Origin: Flavobacterium succinicans LMG 10402
GTDB lineage: Bacteria > Bacteroidota > Bacteroidia > Flavobacteriales > Flavobacteriaceae
Length of the DNA stretch: 39,538 bases
Direction: 5' to 3'
Assembly (NCBI RefSeq): GCF_000611675.1
Contig: NZ_JATV01000020.1
Location: forward strand, 1 to 39,538
In this document: positions 6,738 through 13,899 of the stretch, one piece after another
Position numbering within the stretch: the first letter of the stretch is position 1
Layout of the letters: each line of letters starts with the position of its first letter
Position numbers and translations under genes: made by a program
Notes under the pieces: generated by a model
Told to the model about the DNA's origin: nothing
Databases searched by the model: none
What the model saw: only the letters and a program-made list of their open reading frames with translations

Positions 6738-7109
6738 ATGAAATTTCAGGATTTATTAAGTTATAAAAAAGGGTTCGATGTTGCTATGGCCGTTTTTGAG
6801 TTATCGAAAAGTTTTCCAAAAGAAGAGACATATTCTTTAACAGATCAAATCAGAAGAAGTTCGAGAAGCGTAACAATTACGATTGCTGAAGCCTATAGAA
6901 AAAGAGAGTATCCTAAGTATTTTCATAGTAAATTGACCGATGCTGATGCCGAAAATTCTGAGACACAAGGCTGGTTGGAATATGCACTGGCTTGCAAGTA
7001 TATAACAATAGAGTCGTTTACTAGTTTAACTGAAAGTTACAAAGAAGTTGGAAGATTGATAAATTATATGATACTAAATCCAGAAAAATTTGGAGTAAAA
7101 AAAGAGTAA
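6738..7109 (+). CDS. Four-helix-bundle protein (S23 / IVP family)
   Basis: 123 residues of the family first known from 23S rRNA intervening sequences (TIGR02436-type). The signature is clear: N-terminal KFQDLLSYKKGFDVAM, then SLTDQIRRSSRSVTITIAEAYRKR, and a C-terminal NYMI helix. Family members are small helical bundles related to Avd proteins, with basic surfaces suited to nucleic-acid binding. Their role outside rRNA is unknown. No reverse transcriptase or variable repeat is nearby, so a diversity-generating retroelement is not indicated. The gene is flanked on both sides by AGTGTTCAG-type repeats and separates ruvC from hemW, so it looks like an inserted unit. Confidence 0.85.
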   Translation: MKFQDLLSYKKGFDVAMAVFELSKSFPKEETYSLTDQIRRSSRSVTITIAEAYRKREYPKYFHSKLTDADAENSETQGWLEYALACKYITIESFTSLTESYKEVGRLINYMILNPEKFGVKKE

Positions 7110-7111
7110 GC

Positions 7112-7210
7112 AGTGTTCAGTCATTAGTAATCAGTTTATTATTGAACATTAAAAACTGAATACTGAACACTTTCCAATGACTGATCACTAAATCCTGACC
7201 ACTGAACACT
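7112..7210 (+). repeat. AGTGTTCAG/CTGAACACT array, right of four-helix-bundle gene
   Basis: One direct copy (7112-7120) faces two inverted copies, CTGAACACT at 7163-7171 and 7202-7210, with further ATCAGT/ACTGAT words. The direct and inverted copies can fold into a long hairpin. With the left array they give the gene inverted-repeat-like ends. hemW starts 7 bp later. Confidence 0.75.
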
Positions 7211-7216
7211 TTATCT

Positions 7217-8377
7217 ATGAGCGGCATCTACATCCACATCCCATTCTGCAAACAAGCGTGTCACTATTGCGATTTTCATTTTTCTACTTCGATGAAGAAA
7301 AAAGAAGAGATGGTTTTGGCTATTGCCAAAGAAATACAACTTCGCAAAAGTGAGCTTCTCGACTGCGCTCGAAGTGACAAAAATGATGCTGAATTCTGGG
7401 AAGTGGAAACGATTTATTTTGGAGGAGGTACGCCTTCGGTACTGACTACGGAAGAAATTGAATTCTTGATTGCAGAAGTGTACCAGCATTACAGTGTTGT
7501 TGAAAATCCAGAAATTACCCTTGAAGCAAATCCTGATGATTTGACCAGTGAGCGAATTGTGGAATTGTCCAAAAGTTCAATCAATAGACTTAGTATTGGA
7601 ATTCAGTCGTTTTTTGAAGCCGATTTAGCGATGATGAATCGCGCACACAATTCGGTAGAAGCTCAAAAATGTTTGGAACTCGCGACTCAATATTTCGATA
7701 ATATTTCAATCGATTTGATTTATGGTATTCCGGGGATGAGTAATGAACAATGGCAACAAAATATCGAAACCGCTTTGCGTTTTGGTGTGCCACATATTTC
7801 GAGTTACGCCTTGACGGTAGAGCCCAAAACCGCTTTGAATACACTCATTCAAAAGGATAAAATAGACGCTCCTAAAGACGAAGTAGCCGAAGCGCATTTC
7901 CAAATACTAGTCGAAACCCTCGAGAAAAATGGTTTTATTCATTATGAGTTGTCCAATTTTGGAAAGGAAAATTATTTTTCGAAGAACAATTCGGCGTATT
8001 GGTTAGGAAAAAAATACATCGGAATTGGTCCATCGGCGCACAGTTATGATGGAATTTCGAGAAGTTGGAATGTGGCGAATAATGCTTTGTATTTGAAAGC
8101 CATTCAACAAAATCAATTGCCCAACGAAAAAGAAATCTTATCTACAGCTGACCGTTATAACGAATACATTATGACAGGATTGCGAACCATTTGGGGAGTT
8201 TCTTTAGATAGAATTGAAGCAGAATTTGGAGGAAACTATTTGGATTATCTCATAAAGCAATCTGAGAAATTCGTAAAGGATGAGTTGCTCGCTATTGAGA
8301 ATAATATTCTGAAACCAACTTCTAAAGGAAAATTCTTGACTGATGGAATTGCGAGTGATTTGTTTATCCTGAACTAG
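7217..8377 (+). CDS. hemW: HemW, radical SAM heme chaperone
   Basis: 386 residues. HemW-type radical SAM protein (long annotated as oxygen-independent coproporphyrinogen oxidase); characterised homologues bind heme and pass it to proteins. The 4Fe-4S site is CKQACHYC (C11, C15, C18). It lacks the fourth cysteine of true HemN: the residue pattern is CDF, as in HemW. Further motifs are GGGTPS (69-74), EANPDDLT, IGIQSF and the C-terminal HemN-like domain. Residues about 44-55 (SELLDCARSDKN) are an in-frame insert made from an interspersed palindrome. The last residues and the stop codon lie inside another palindromic repeat. Start ATG 7 bp after the repeat array. Confidence 0.93.
   Translation: MSGIYIHIPFCKQACHYCDFHFSTSMKKKEEMVLAIAKEIQLRKSELLDCARSDKNDAEFWEVETIYFGGGTPSVLTTEEIEFLIAEVYQHYSVVENPEITLEANPDDLTSERIVELSKSSINRLSIGIQSFFEADLAMMNRAHNSVEAQKCLELATQYFDNISIDLIYGIPGMSNEQWQQNIETALRFGVPHISSYALTVEPKTALNTLIQKDKIDAPKDEVAEAHFQILVETLEKNGFIHYELSNFGKENYFSKNNSAYWLGKKYIGIGPSAHSYDGISRSWNVANNALYLKAIQQNQLPNEKEILSTADRYNEYIMTGLRTIWGVSLDRIEAEFGGNYLDYLIKQSEKFVKDELLAIENNILKPTSKGKFLTDGIASDLFILN
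7355..7379 (+). repeat. CTCGACTGCGCTCGA repeat inside hemW
   Basis: A 25-bp element CTTCTCGA-CTGCGC-TCGAAGTGACA with TCGA arms around CTGCGC. The same core is at 9123-9146. It translates in frame as part of LLDCARSDK. Confidence 0.8.
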
Positions 8378-8410
8378 TTTCAGGATCTTCTGAACTAGTT
8401 TCAGGATCTT
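8366..8410 (+). repeat. Tandem palindromes CTGAACTAGTTTCAG at the hemW end
   Basis: Two copies of CTGAACTAGTTTCAGGATCTT about 22 bp apart. Each is a near-perfect palindrome (CCTGAA/TTCAGG around CTAGT). The hemW stop codon TAG (8375-8377) is part of the first copy. Confidence 0.8.
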
Positions 8411-8431
8411 TTGATTTTAATTGATTTTTAT

Positions 8432-8716
8432 ATGGAAAAAGGATTTACATATATTTTAACAAATAAAAATTATACTGTTCTATATGTTGGCGCAACAAAG
8501 AACTTAAAGAATAGAATAGATTGCCATAGAAATGGTACAGGTGCAGTTTTTACAAAAAAGTACAATGCTACTATTTTGATATATTTTGAAGCGTTTGATG
8601 ATTTAGCAGATGCTTTTAAAAGAGAAAAGCAAATTAAAAATTGGCATAAAGAGTGGAAATGGAATCTTGAAAAACTTTCAAATCCAGAATTAAAAGATTT
8701 ATATTTGAACTTATAA
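8432..8716 (+). CDS. GIY-YIG nuclease family protein (UPF0213-like)
   Basis: 94 residues from the ATG at 8432; a TTG at 8411 gives 7 more residues without family support. The single GIY-YIG domain shows FTYILTNKN, TVLYVGAT, an Arg after KNLKN, and the metal-binding Glu in KREKQIKNW. Free-standing proteins of this type are common in Bacteroidota and their role is unclear. Some related domains are DNA nucleases of mobile elements or repair. It lies between two sets of palindromic repeats (8366-8410 and 8733-8754), which interrupts an otherwise compact gene run. Confidence 0.85.
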   Translation: MEKGFTYILTNKNYTVLYVGATKNLKNRIDCHRNGTGAVFTKKYNATILIYFEAFDDLADAFKREKQIKNWHKEWKWNLEKLSNPELKDLYLNL

Positions 8717-8732
8717 AAGCGTCTCCAAATGA

Positions 8733-8754
8733 GATGCTGAAATAAATTCAGCAT
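8733..8754 (+). repeat. Palindrome GATGCTGAAATAAATTCAGCAT
   Basis: ATGCTGAA/TTCAGCAT arms around a short AT core, the same layout as the CTGAA/TTCAG palindromes at 8366-8410. It ends 2 bp before the next start codon. Confidence 0.75.
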
Positions 8755-8756
8755 AA

Positions 8757-9536
8757 ATGAAAGCCACAATAGAACTAATTGACCAAACTGTTACAATCGA
8801 CCTATCAAAACCCATTGATATTTCGATTCCTTTGACCAATACCGACGAAAATCCTATTGCTTGGTATATCGAAAAACCGGTTATTGAACCAGTAGTTTTT
8901 GGAGATTGGGTTGGGAAAGTATCGGAAGGAAGCTCATCGACCAATTTTAATAACATCTTTTTCAATCCACACGGTCACGGTACGCATACTGAATGTTTGG
9001 GGCATATCACACGTGAATTTTACAGTGTGAATCAATGTTTGCAACAGTTTTTCTTCCGTGCCGAATTGATTTCTGTGGTGCCAGAAGTGCAGGGGGAAGA
9101 TTTAGTGATTACATTAAAAAGTCTCTCGACTGCGCTCGAGGTGACATTACAATCGGGTATTTCTTTTGAAGCGTTAGTAATTAGAACGCTGCCTAATTTT
9201 AAATTAAAAAAATACCAAAACTATTCGAATACCAATCCGCCGTATCTAACGGAAGAAGCGGCACATTTTATTCGTGAAATCGGCATTCAACATTTATTAA
9301 TCGATTTGCCTAGTGTAGACAAGGAGAAAGATGAGGGAAAATTATTGGCGCACAAAGCGTTTTGGAATGTGAAAGATGTGAATAACCTGAATACTGATGC
9401 AAGACTGAATTGCACCATCACCGAAATGATTTATGTGCCCGATGAAGTGCTAGATGGTCCTTATGTATTGAATTTGCAAATAGCATCTTTTGAAAATGAT
9501 GCCAGTCCGAGTAAACCTATTTTATACCAAATATGA
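8757..9536 (+). CDS. Cyclase / kynurenine formamidase-like hydrolase
   Basis: 259 residues of the cyclase (arylformamidase-like) superfamily of metal-dependent hydrolases. The metal-site signature is NPHGHGTHTECLGHI (about residues 70-84), a variant of HxGTHxDxPxH with Glu in place of Asp. Another conserved stretch is HLLIDLPSVDKEKDEGKLLAHKAFW. The substrate cannot be read from sequence; no tryptophan or kynurenine genes are adjacent. Residues about 123-130 (SLSTALEV) come from an interspersed repeat inserted in frame. It overlaps the GNAT gene by 4 bp, forming an operon with it and the MmcQ-like gene. Confidence 0.85.
   Translation: MKATIELIDQTVTIDLSKPIDISIPLTNTDENPIAWYIEKPVIEPVVFGDWVGKVSEGSSSTNFNNIFFNPHGHGTHTECLGHITREFYSVNQCLQQFFFRAELISVVPEVQGEDLVITLKSLSTALEVTLQSGISFEALVIRTLPNFKLKKYQNYSNTNPPYLTEEAAHFIREIGIQHLLIDLPSVDKEKDEGKLLAHKAFWNVKDVNNLNTDARLNCTITEMIYVPDEVLDGPYVLNLQIASFENDASPSKPILYQI
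9123..9146 (+). repeat. CTCGACTGCGCTCGAG repeat inside the cyclase gene
   Basis: A 24-bp element with perfect CTCGA/TCGAG arms around CTGCGC and a GTGACA tail. It is the same family as 7355-7379, again in frame. Confidence 0.8.
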
Positions 9537-9934
9537 TTCACGTTTCTACCGATAAAGCAAAGTTGGATGTTCTTTTCATTCAAAATTTTTTGAAGGATAT
9601 TTATTGGGCGGCAGGTCGAACGATTGAAGAAGTTCAAGTATGCATTGATAGTTCGGTATGTTTTGGGATTTTTAAGGATGATGTCCAAATTGGGTTTGCC
9701 AGAGTGATTACTGATTATGTAGTTTTTGCCTACGTTATGGATGTTTTTATCGCTGACGAGTATCGAGGCAAGGGATATGCTTCTATTTTGATACAAGCGA
9801 TGCTGGAAGAACCGCAATTGCAACAAGTGAAAATCTGGCGATTGGCCACGACAGATGCTCATTTTCTATATCAAAAATTTGGATTTACAACCTTAGCTCA
9901 TCCCGAAAAGATGATGGAAAAAATAATACTATGA
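9533..9934 (+). CDS. GNAT family N-acetyltransferase
   Basis: 133 residues with the GNAT fold. The acetyl-CoA-binding motif A is VFIADEYRGKGYASILI (R/Q-x-x-G-x-G/A form), and motif B is near AHFLYQKFGFTTL. The substrate is unknown; the closest general type is the small cytoplasmic acetyltransferases acting on amines. It overlaps the preceding cyclase and following MmcQ-like gene by 4 bp each (ATGA junctions), indicating translational coupling. Confidence 0.88.
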   Translation: MIHVSTDKAKLDVLFIQNFLKDIYWAAGRTIEEVQVCIDSSVCFGIFKDDVQIGFARVITDYVVFAYVMDVFIADEYRGKGYASILIQAMLEEPQLQQVKIWRLATTDAHFLYQKFGFTTLAHPEKMMEKIIL

Positions 9935-10305
9935 ATTTAGAAACATTTTATGAATACTGCTTGTCTAAAAAAGCAGTAACAGAGCATTTTCCTTTTGATG
10001 AAGATACTTTGGTTTTTAAAGTAGGAGGCAAAATGTTTGCATTGTCCTCGTTAAAACAATGGGAAAAGCAAGAACCCTCGGTGAATCTCAAGTGTGACCC
10101 CGAGCGCGCTTTAGAATTGCGTGCCAATTACGACGCCATCAATGAAGGGTATCATATGAGCAAAATACACTGGAACACCGTTGCGATTAATCAAGATGTT
10201 CCAGATGCTATGCTCAAAGCATTAATCGACCATTCGTATGACTTGGTTTTTAAAAGTCTTACGAAAAAATTACAGGCCGAAATTGCTGCTTTACCTATCG
10301 ATTAG
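9931..10305 (+). CDS. MmcQ/YjbR family protein
   Basis: 124 residues with the CyaY-like fold of the MmcQ/YjbR family. Signature features are CLSKKAVTEHFPFDEDTLVFKVGGKMFAL, LKCDPERALELR, and the closing GYHMSKIHWNTV with a paired WNTV strand. Family members are called DNA-binding by fold similarity, but the role is not established. It is last in the cyclase-GNAT operon. Its stop codon overlaps that of the convergent HNH gene. Confidence 0.9.
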   Translation: MNLETFYEYCLSKKAVTEHFPFDEDTLVFKVGGKMFALSSLKQWEKQEPSVNLKCDPERALELRANYDAINEGYHMSKIHWNTVAINQDVPDAMLKALIDHSYDLVFKSLTKKLQAEIAALPID

Positions 10306-10880
10306 ACGACGATATGTCCCCAGTTTTCACCAGATTTAATGCGGAAAATTTGCATTTCGCTGACACCAAATTGCTTGGCAATCATTTTAATCCTAGTTTT
10401 TCTGTTGGGATTTTGCAGCATCTTTTTGATCCGAATCACATTGGTTGATGTAAGCTTTCTTCCATCGGATTTGATGTTATGTGCTAGCAAATTTTTTCTT
10501 GCTTGAATCACGTGTGGACTTTTTCGGTTGTGTTCCAAAAATTCTTCGCGTGTCGCCCATTTTAAGTTTCGAAGGGAGTCGTTATCACGCACATAATCTA
10601 AATGTAGGATGTGAACCTGATCTTCGGAATGTTTTGGAATAAAATGCTCCGCAATGAGTTTGTAAAAAAAGAGATGTCGGTTGACTGGTTTTTCTCCAGA
10701 ATTGATTTTGTAGCGAAAAATACGGTAGCCGTCTATCATGCTTCCTTTTAATTCACGACCTTCTTCAATTCGGTCTTTAAAACTGATGAGCCTTCCTCGG
10801 CTGGTAATTGCATAGCGCAATTGCAAGGATTCGTGTACGTCGAATTCTTTAACTTGTTCGTTTGGATATAATCGAATCAT
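10302..10880 (-). CDS. NUMOD4 / HNH-type protein with C-terminal HTH
   Basis: 192 residues. The N-terminal NUMOD4-like segment (about 15-60, YAITSRGRLISFKD, GSMIDGYRIF) leads into an HNH-like core, ILHLDYVRDNDSLRNLKWAT. It is followed by a helix-turn-helix-like tail (about 140-190) with KMIAKQFGVSEMQIFRIKSGENW. This architecture resembles homing endonucleases, but flavobacterial genomes carry it as a free-standing gene and it may be a DNA-binding regulator. The first His of a classical HNH site is not obvious, so catalysis is uncertain. There is no intron or split gene around it. Confidence 0.75.
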   Translation of the reverse strand: MIRLYPNEQVKEFDVHESLQLRYAITSRGRLISFKDRIEEGRELKGSMIDGYRIFRYKINSGEKPVNRHLFFYKLIAEHFIPKHSEDQVHILHLDYVRDNDSLRNLKWATREEFLEHNRKSPHVIQARKNLLAHNIKSDGRKLTSTNVIRIKKMLQNPNRKTRIKMIAKQFGVSEMQIFRIKSGENWGHIVV

Positions 10881-10903
10881 ATGTGGCTTAGATTGATTTA
10901 TAG

Positions 10904-10911
10904 CAAATATA
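10904..10911 (-). promoter_or_regulatory. -7 box for the NUMOD4/HNH gene
   Basis: Reads TATATTTG on the minus strand (TAnnTTTG consensus), 24 bp before the start codon. No clear -33 TTG at 17-23 bp. Confidence 0.45.
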
Positions 10912-11038
10912 GCTAAATAATTATGTGATTTTTAGAAATAGATAAGAAGTACTCTGTTTTTTTTTGAAAGTCCATTGTTCTTTTTTTTATATGCTTTTCA
11001 TTTTTTTAATATTGTGAATAGGGTTACTTTTTTGAGGA

Positions 11039-12103
11039 TTAATTTAGAAGGATTCTAGTCGATTCGCTTTCAAAATATTCTTCGCAAAAAAAGCGGCTGT
11101 ATTCTTTTGCAGTAGCACTCATTTTTTGATAAAGAGCCTGGTTTTGTAATAGTTCGTTCAGGCGTTTGGTAAGTAGTGGGATATTTTTGCTGTCAATCAA
11201 AAAGCCATTTTCGCCTTCTTTTACTAATTCAACTACACCACCCACTGGAGGAACAATAGTTGGCAACCCATACGCCATTGCTTCTAGGATGGTAATACCA
11301 AAAGTCTCTACTGATGAACGAGTATCAGACAGATTGAGTACAATACTAGCTTCTTTATAAAACGGATGTGTGTCTGTTTGTGTTGGGTAAATAACAAGAT
11401 TCTCTGGAAGGAATTCTAATTTGAAGTAGTTGTCAATTTCTTTTTGGTTGGCATCTAATACCAATTTGAATGTATAGTTTCTATTCAAGTGCGCTAGATG
11501 TAAAAATTCACTAACCCCTTTGTTTGCTTTTAATGAACAAATCATTAGAATAATTTTGCTTTCTTTTTGAGAGGTTTTAATGCCCTTGCATTGGTTTAAA
11601 AAATCTTTTTCGAGCACGTTGTAGATTACGTTACTTTTAATTTTTAGGGGTTCTTGCTCGGCTAAGAAATTAGAAACGTAAACTACTTCATTCGCTGCCC
11701 ATTTTACAACACCAAAAAGAAAAAGTTTGAAAATTTTTGGAGTCAATCTGGTATCGTGTATATGGTACATGATTTTGCACCCTCGTATTTTTCCAGCCAA
11801 AGCTGCACCAAATGGCACTACAGTATTGATATAAAGAATGTCGGATTTTTTTAAATTAAAAAGAAGCTTAAAAAATAGGATACATTGGCTAGCAAGAATA
11901 AAAAGCAATCTAAAAATTGGATTTTTAACAGATGAATACCAATAATGATGTGTTGTAGTTGTATTAGATAAAAAGCCTTTTTCTCCACTACCCACATATA
12001 GTTCGGTACTGATGTGGTTTTTGGTCCAACCTTTTACTAGTTGTCTCAAAATTTTTGAACTTTCACTACAATCGTTTGATAAATGTACGGCTATAATTTT
12101 CAT
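11039..12103 (-). CDS. Family 4 glycosyltransferase
   Basis: 354 residues with a GT-B fold. The C-terminal nucleotide-sugar domain has the EX7E motif in ETFGITILEAMAYGLPTIVPPVGG, preceded by SLKANKG and DTRSSVETFG. The N-terminal part includes NTVVPFGAALAGKI and MYHIHDTRLTPK. It likely adds a sugar from a nucleotide donor to a surface polysaccharide or lipid-linked precursor on the cytoplasmic side. It is the last of a three-gene minus-strand set with another GT4 and a kinase-like protein. A 323-bp gap separates it from the second glycosyltransferase, so it may have its own promoter. Confidence 0.9.
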   Translation of the reverse strand: MKIIAVHLSNDCSESSKILRQLVKGWTKNHISTELYVGSGEKGFLSNTTTTHHYWYSSVKNPIFRLLFILASQCILFFKLLFNLKKSDILYINTVVPFGAALAGKIRGCKIMYHIHDTRLTPKIFKLFLFGVVKWAANEVVYVSNFLAEQEPLKIKSNVIYNVLEKDFLNQCKGIKTSQKESKIILMICSLKANKGVSEFLHLAHLNRNYTFKLVLDANQKEIDNYFKLEFLPENLVIYPTQTDTHPFYKEASIVLNLSDTRSSVETFGITILEAMAYGLPTIVPPVGGVVELVKEGENGFLIDSKNIPLLTKRLNELLQNQALYQKMSATAKEYSRFFCEEYFESESTRILLN

Positions 12104-12426
12104 AATCTTAATTTGTTATAGATGTTGTGTAAATGGGGAACTTTGTTCTTTTTAATCTATGCCAATAATTGTGCAAGAATTCTAAAACTCCTGTAAGCAC
12201 TAGGATTATCCGATTTATGACACTGAAAAGTTTCCAAAATTTGGATTATAGAAGGGTTAATTGGAAAAAAAAAATAAGCAGTTTCACCTTTACAATGGCC
12301 TTGTTGATTTTGGTACAAGAATCTATTATAGGTTAGTTCTTTATGGTTTGACTTTTGATAAATAACAGTGTGAATTATATGTATGGCTTTTATAACGAAT
12401 CGCTTATAAAATTTAACTGCTTATTA
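12104..12426 (-). other. 323-bp gap with an 87-codon stop-free frame lacking a start
   Basis: No accepted gene. On the minus strand, directly after the upstream glycosyltransferase stop plus two in-frame TAA codons, an 87-codon frame runs from 12420 to 12160. It ends ...SAYRSFRILAQLLA and a TAG at 12159-12157. It has no ATG or GTG; the first TTG is at codon 35. The composition (aromatic, Cys-His, Pro) looks protein-like rather than random. It may be a gene remnant or the body of a small gene with a TTG start. No family is recognised. Confidence 0.35.
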
Positions 12427-13656
12427 TCATGCAATTTTGTTGTATATGTTTTGTAAATAAGATTCTCTACTGTTCCAGCTGAATTTATTTTCATAGTGTT
12501 TTCGTGCTCGAGAGCTCATTATGTCTGTAAGATGTGGTATTTTGTATAGTTTTAATAGTGCCTGTTTCAAATGGATTACTGTATCAGTATAGCTTTGTAC
12601 CGGTACACTAATACCTAATGAATCATCTATGAAATGACAAAATTCATCATTATTTAAACAGATAATTGGTAGCCCAAACGAAAGCGCTTCTGCGACAACC
12701 ATTCCATTACCTTCATGTGAAGGGAACAGAAATACTGTAGCCTCTTGGTATTGTTCTATCAACGATTGACGATCTATCTTTTCGATGATTTCCACCAAAT
12801 TTTCGACTTGATTTTCTTGGATAATTCTCAGGTATAGTTCTTTTTCTGGACCTGTTCCCACAAGAATCAGTTTACATAGTTTTTGTTCTGTATTGGGTAA
12901 AGATTTTACAAACCCAATAAAAGAATGCAAGGTTAAGTCAAAACCATTAATGGCAACAAATCGTCCTACACTTAAAACGCGAAATTGGTTGGTTTTTTTT
13001 GGTTTTTTAATATAAGAATCATCTGAGACTATTGATGGGTGTATCGAAAAGGTATTCTCTTTTAATCCCATAAAAACTGGGGTACTAGGAGTCGTACACC
13101 AAGTGTGGGCTGTTTTTTCAATTGTTTTTTTCATAGCAGGGGAATGTTTAATGACTATTTTTTTTACGAACCAATTCAATTCGTTACTCAAATGTTGTTT
13201 TTTTGAATACAGTTTTAAGTATTGTTTTTGAATACGGGGTTGATGACCGACGGGACCCAAAACCATTGGCTTATTCAATTTCCATAAAAAACTAGGCATC
13301 AGGTCGTTATGAAAATTTATATGGTGTACAATATCATAGTAAAGGGTTTGTTTTTTTATGAAAGAGACAATGCTACGCTGCCAGATGTAGTAAAAAATCC
13401 AAAATTCTAGGCCACCTTTTTCCCAGAAACGCATCCCATAGGGTAGATCAAAATATAAGAAAGTGATATTATTGAAGGCAGGATTTGTGTTTTCACTGAG
13501 GTACTTTTCTATGGAGGCTTGATTTTTTTCTCGTGTTATGGCAATCACTTTTTGATAACGTGCAATTTGAAGGATAAGATTCCATCCCATGCCATCTTCT
13601 AAATCTTTATAAGGATTTATGGAGTAGCAAGTAGCTAAAATTGTTTTGTTAGACAT
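12427..13656 (-). CDS. Family 4 glycosyltransferase
   Basis: 409 residues with a GT-B fold. The N-terminal half contains GMGWNLILQIARYQKV and the acceptor-side segment NKPMVLGPVGHQPR. The C-terminal domain has VLSVGRFVAINGFDL, VGTGPEKELYL and the GT4 donor motif FPSHEGNGMVVAEALSFGLPIIC (EX7E form). It probably extends a surface glycan. It lies between a phosphotransferase-like gene (243 bp upstream) and another GT4 gene, all on the minus strand. The stop codon is followed at once by two in-frame TAA codons. Confidence 0.9.
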   Translation of the reverse strand: MSNKTILATCYSINPYKDLEDGMGWNLILQIARYQKVIAITREKNQASIEKYLSENTNPAFNNITFLYFDLPYGMRFWEKGGLEFWIFYYIWQRSIVSFIKKQTLYYDIVHHINFHNDLMPSFLWKLNKPMVLGPVGHQPRIQKQYLKLYSKKQHLSNELNWFVKKIVIKHSPAMKKTIEKTAHTWCTTPSTPVFMGLKENTFSIHPSIVSDDSYIKKPKKTNQFRVLSVGRFVAINGFDLTLHSFIGFVKSLPNTEQKLCKLILVGTGPEKELYLRIIQENQVENLVEIIEKIDRQSLIEQYQEATVFLFPSHEGNGMVVAEALSFGLPIICLNNDEFCHFIDDSLGISVPVQSYTDTVIHLKQALLKLYKIPHLTDIMSSRARKHYENKFSWNSRESYLQNIYNKIA

Positions 13657-13899
13657 GATTTCTGTTTTTTATTTTGGTTGTTCCGTCAACTATCTAGATG
13701 GTATACCGCTTGTTTCCTATGTGATTTTCAGCAATGCTAGTTTAGTTTTTTGATTTCGGAATAATTATCATTCCCTGAACTGTCCGCGAGATCAAATGCA
13801 ATTCATTTTGCTTATAACCAATAAATTTTACTGTATACACTATAAAAGGTGATATTTTTAAAATAAAATAGCGACTGGTTTTTAGGGTTATTTTTTCAA

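Noticed and set aside
6643..7210. CRISPR array or diversity-generating retroelement around the four-helix-bundle gene
   Set aside because: Repeats are short, unevenly spaced and in both orientations, with no cas genes, reverse transcriptase or template/variable repeat pair.
10302..10880. Group I intron or intein homing endonuclease
   Set aside because: The NUMOD4/HNH protein is free-standing, with no split gene or intron core nearby.
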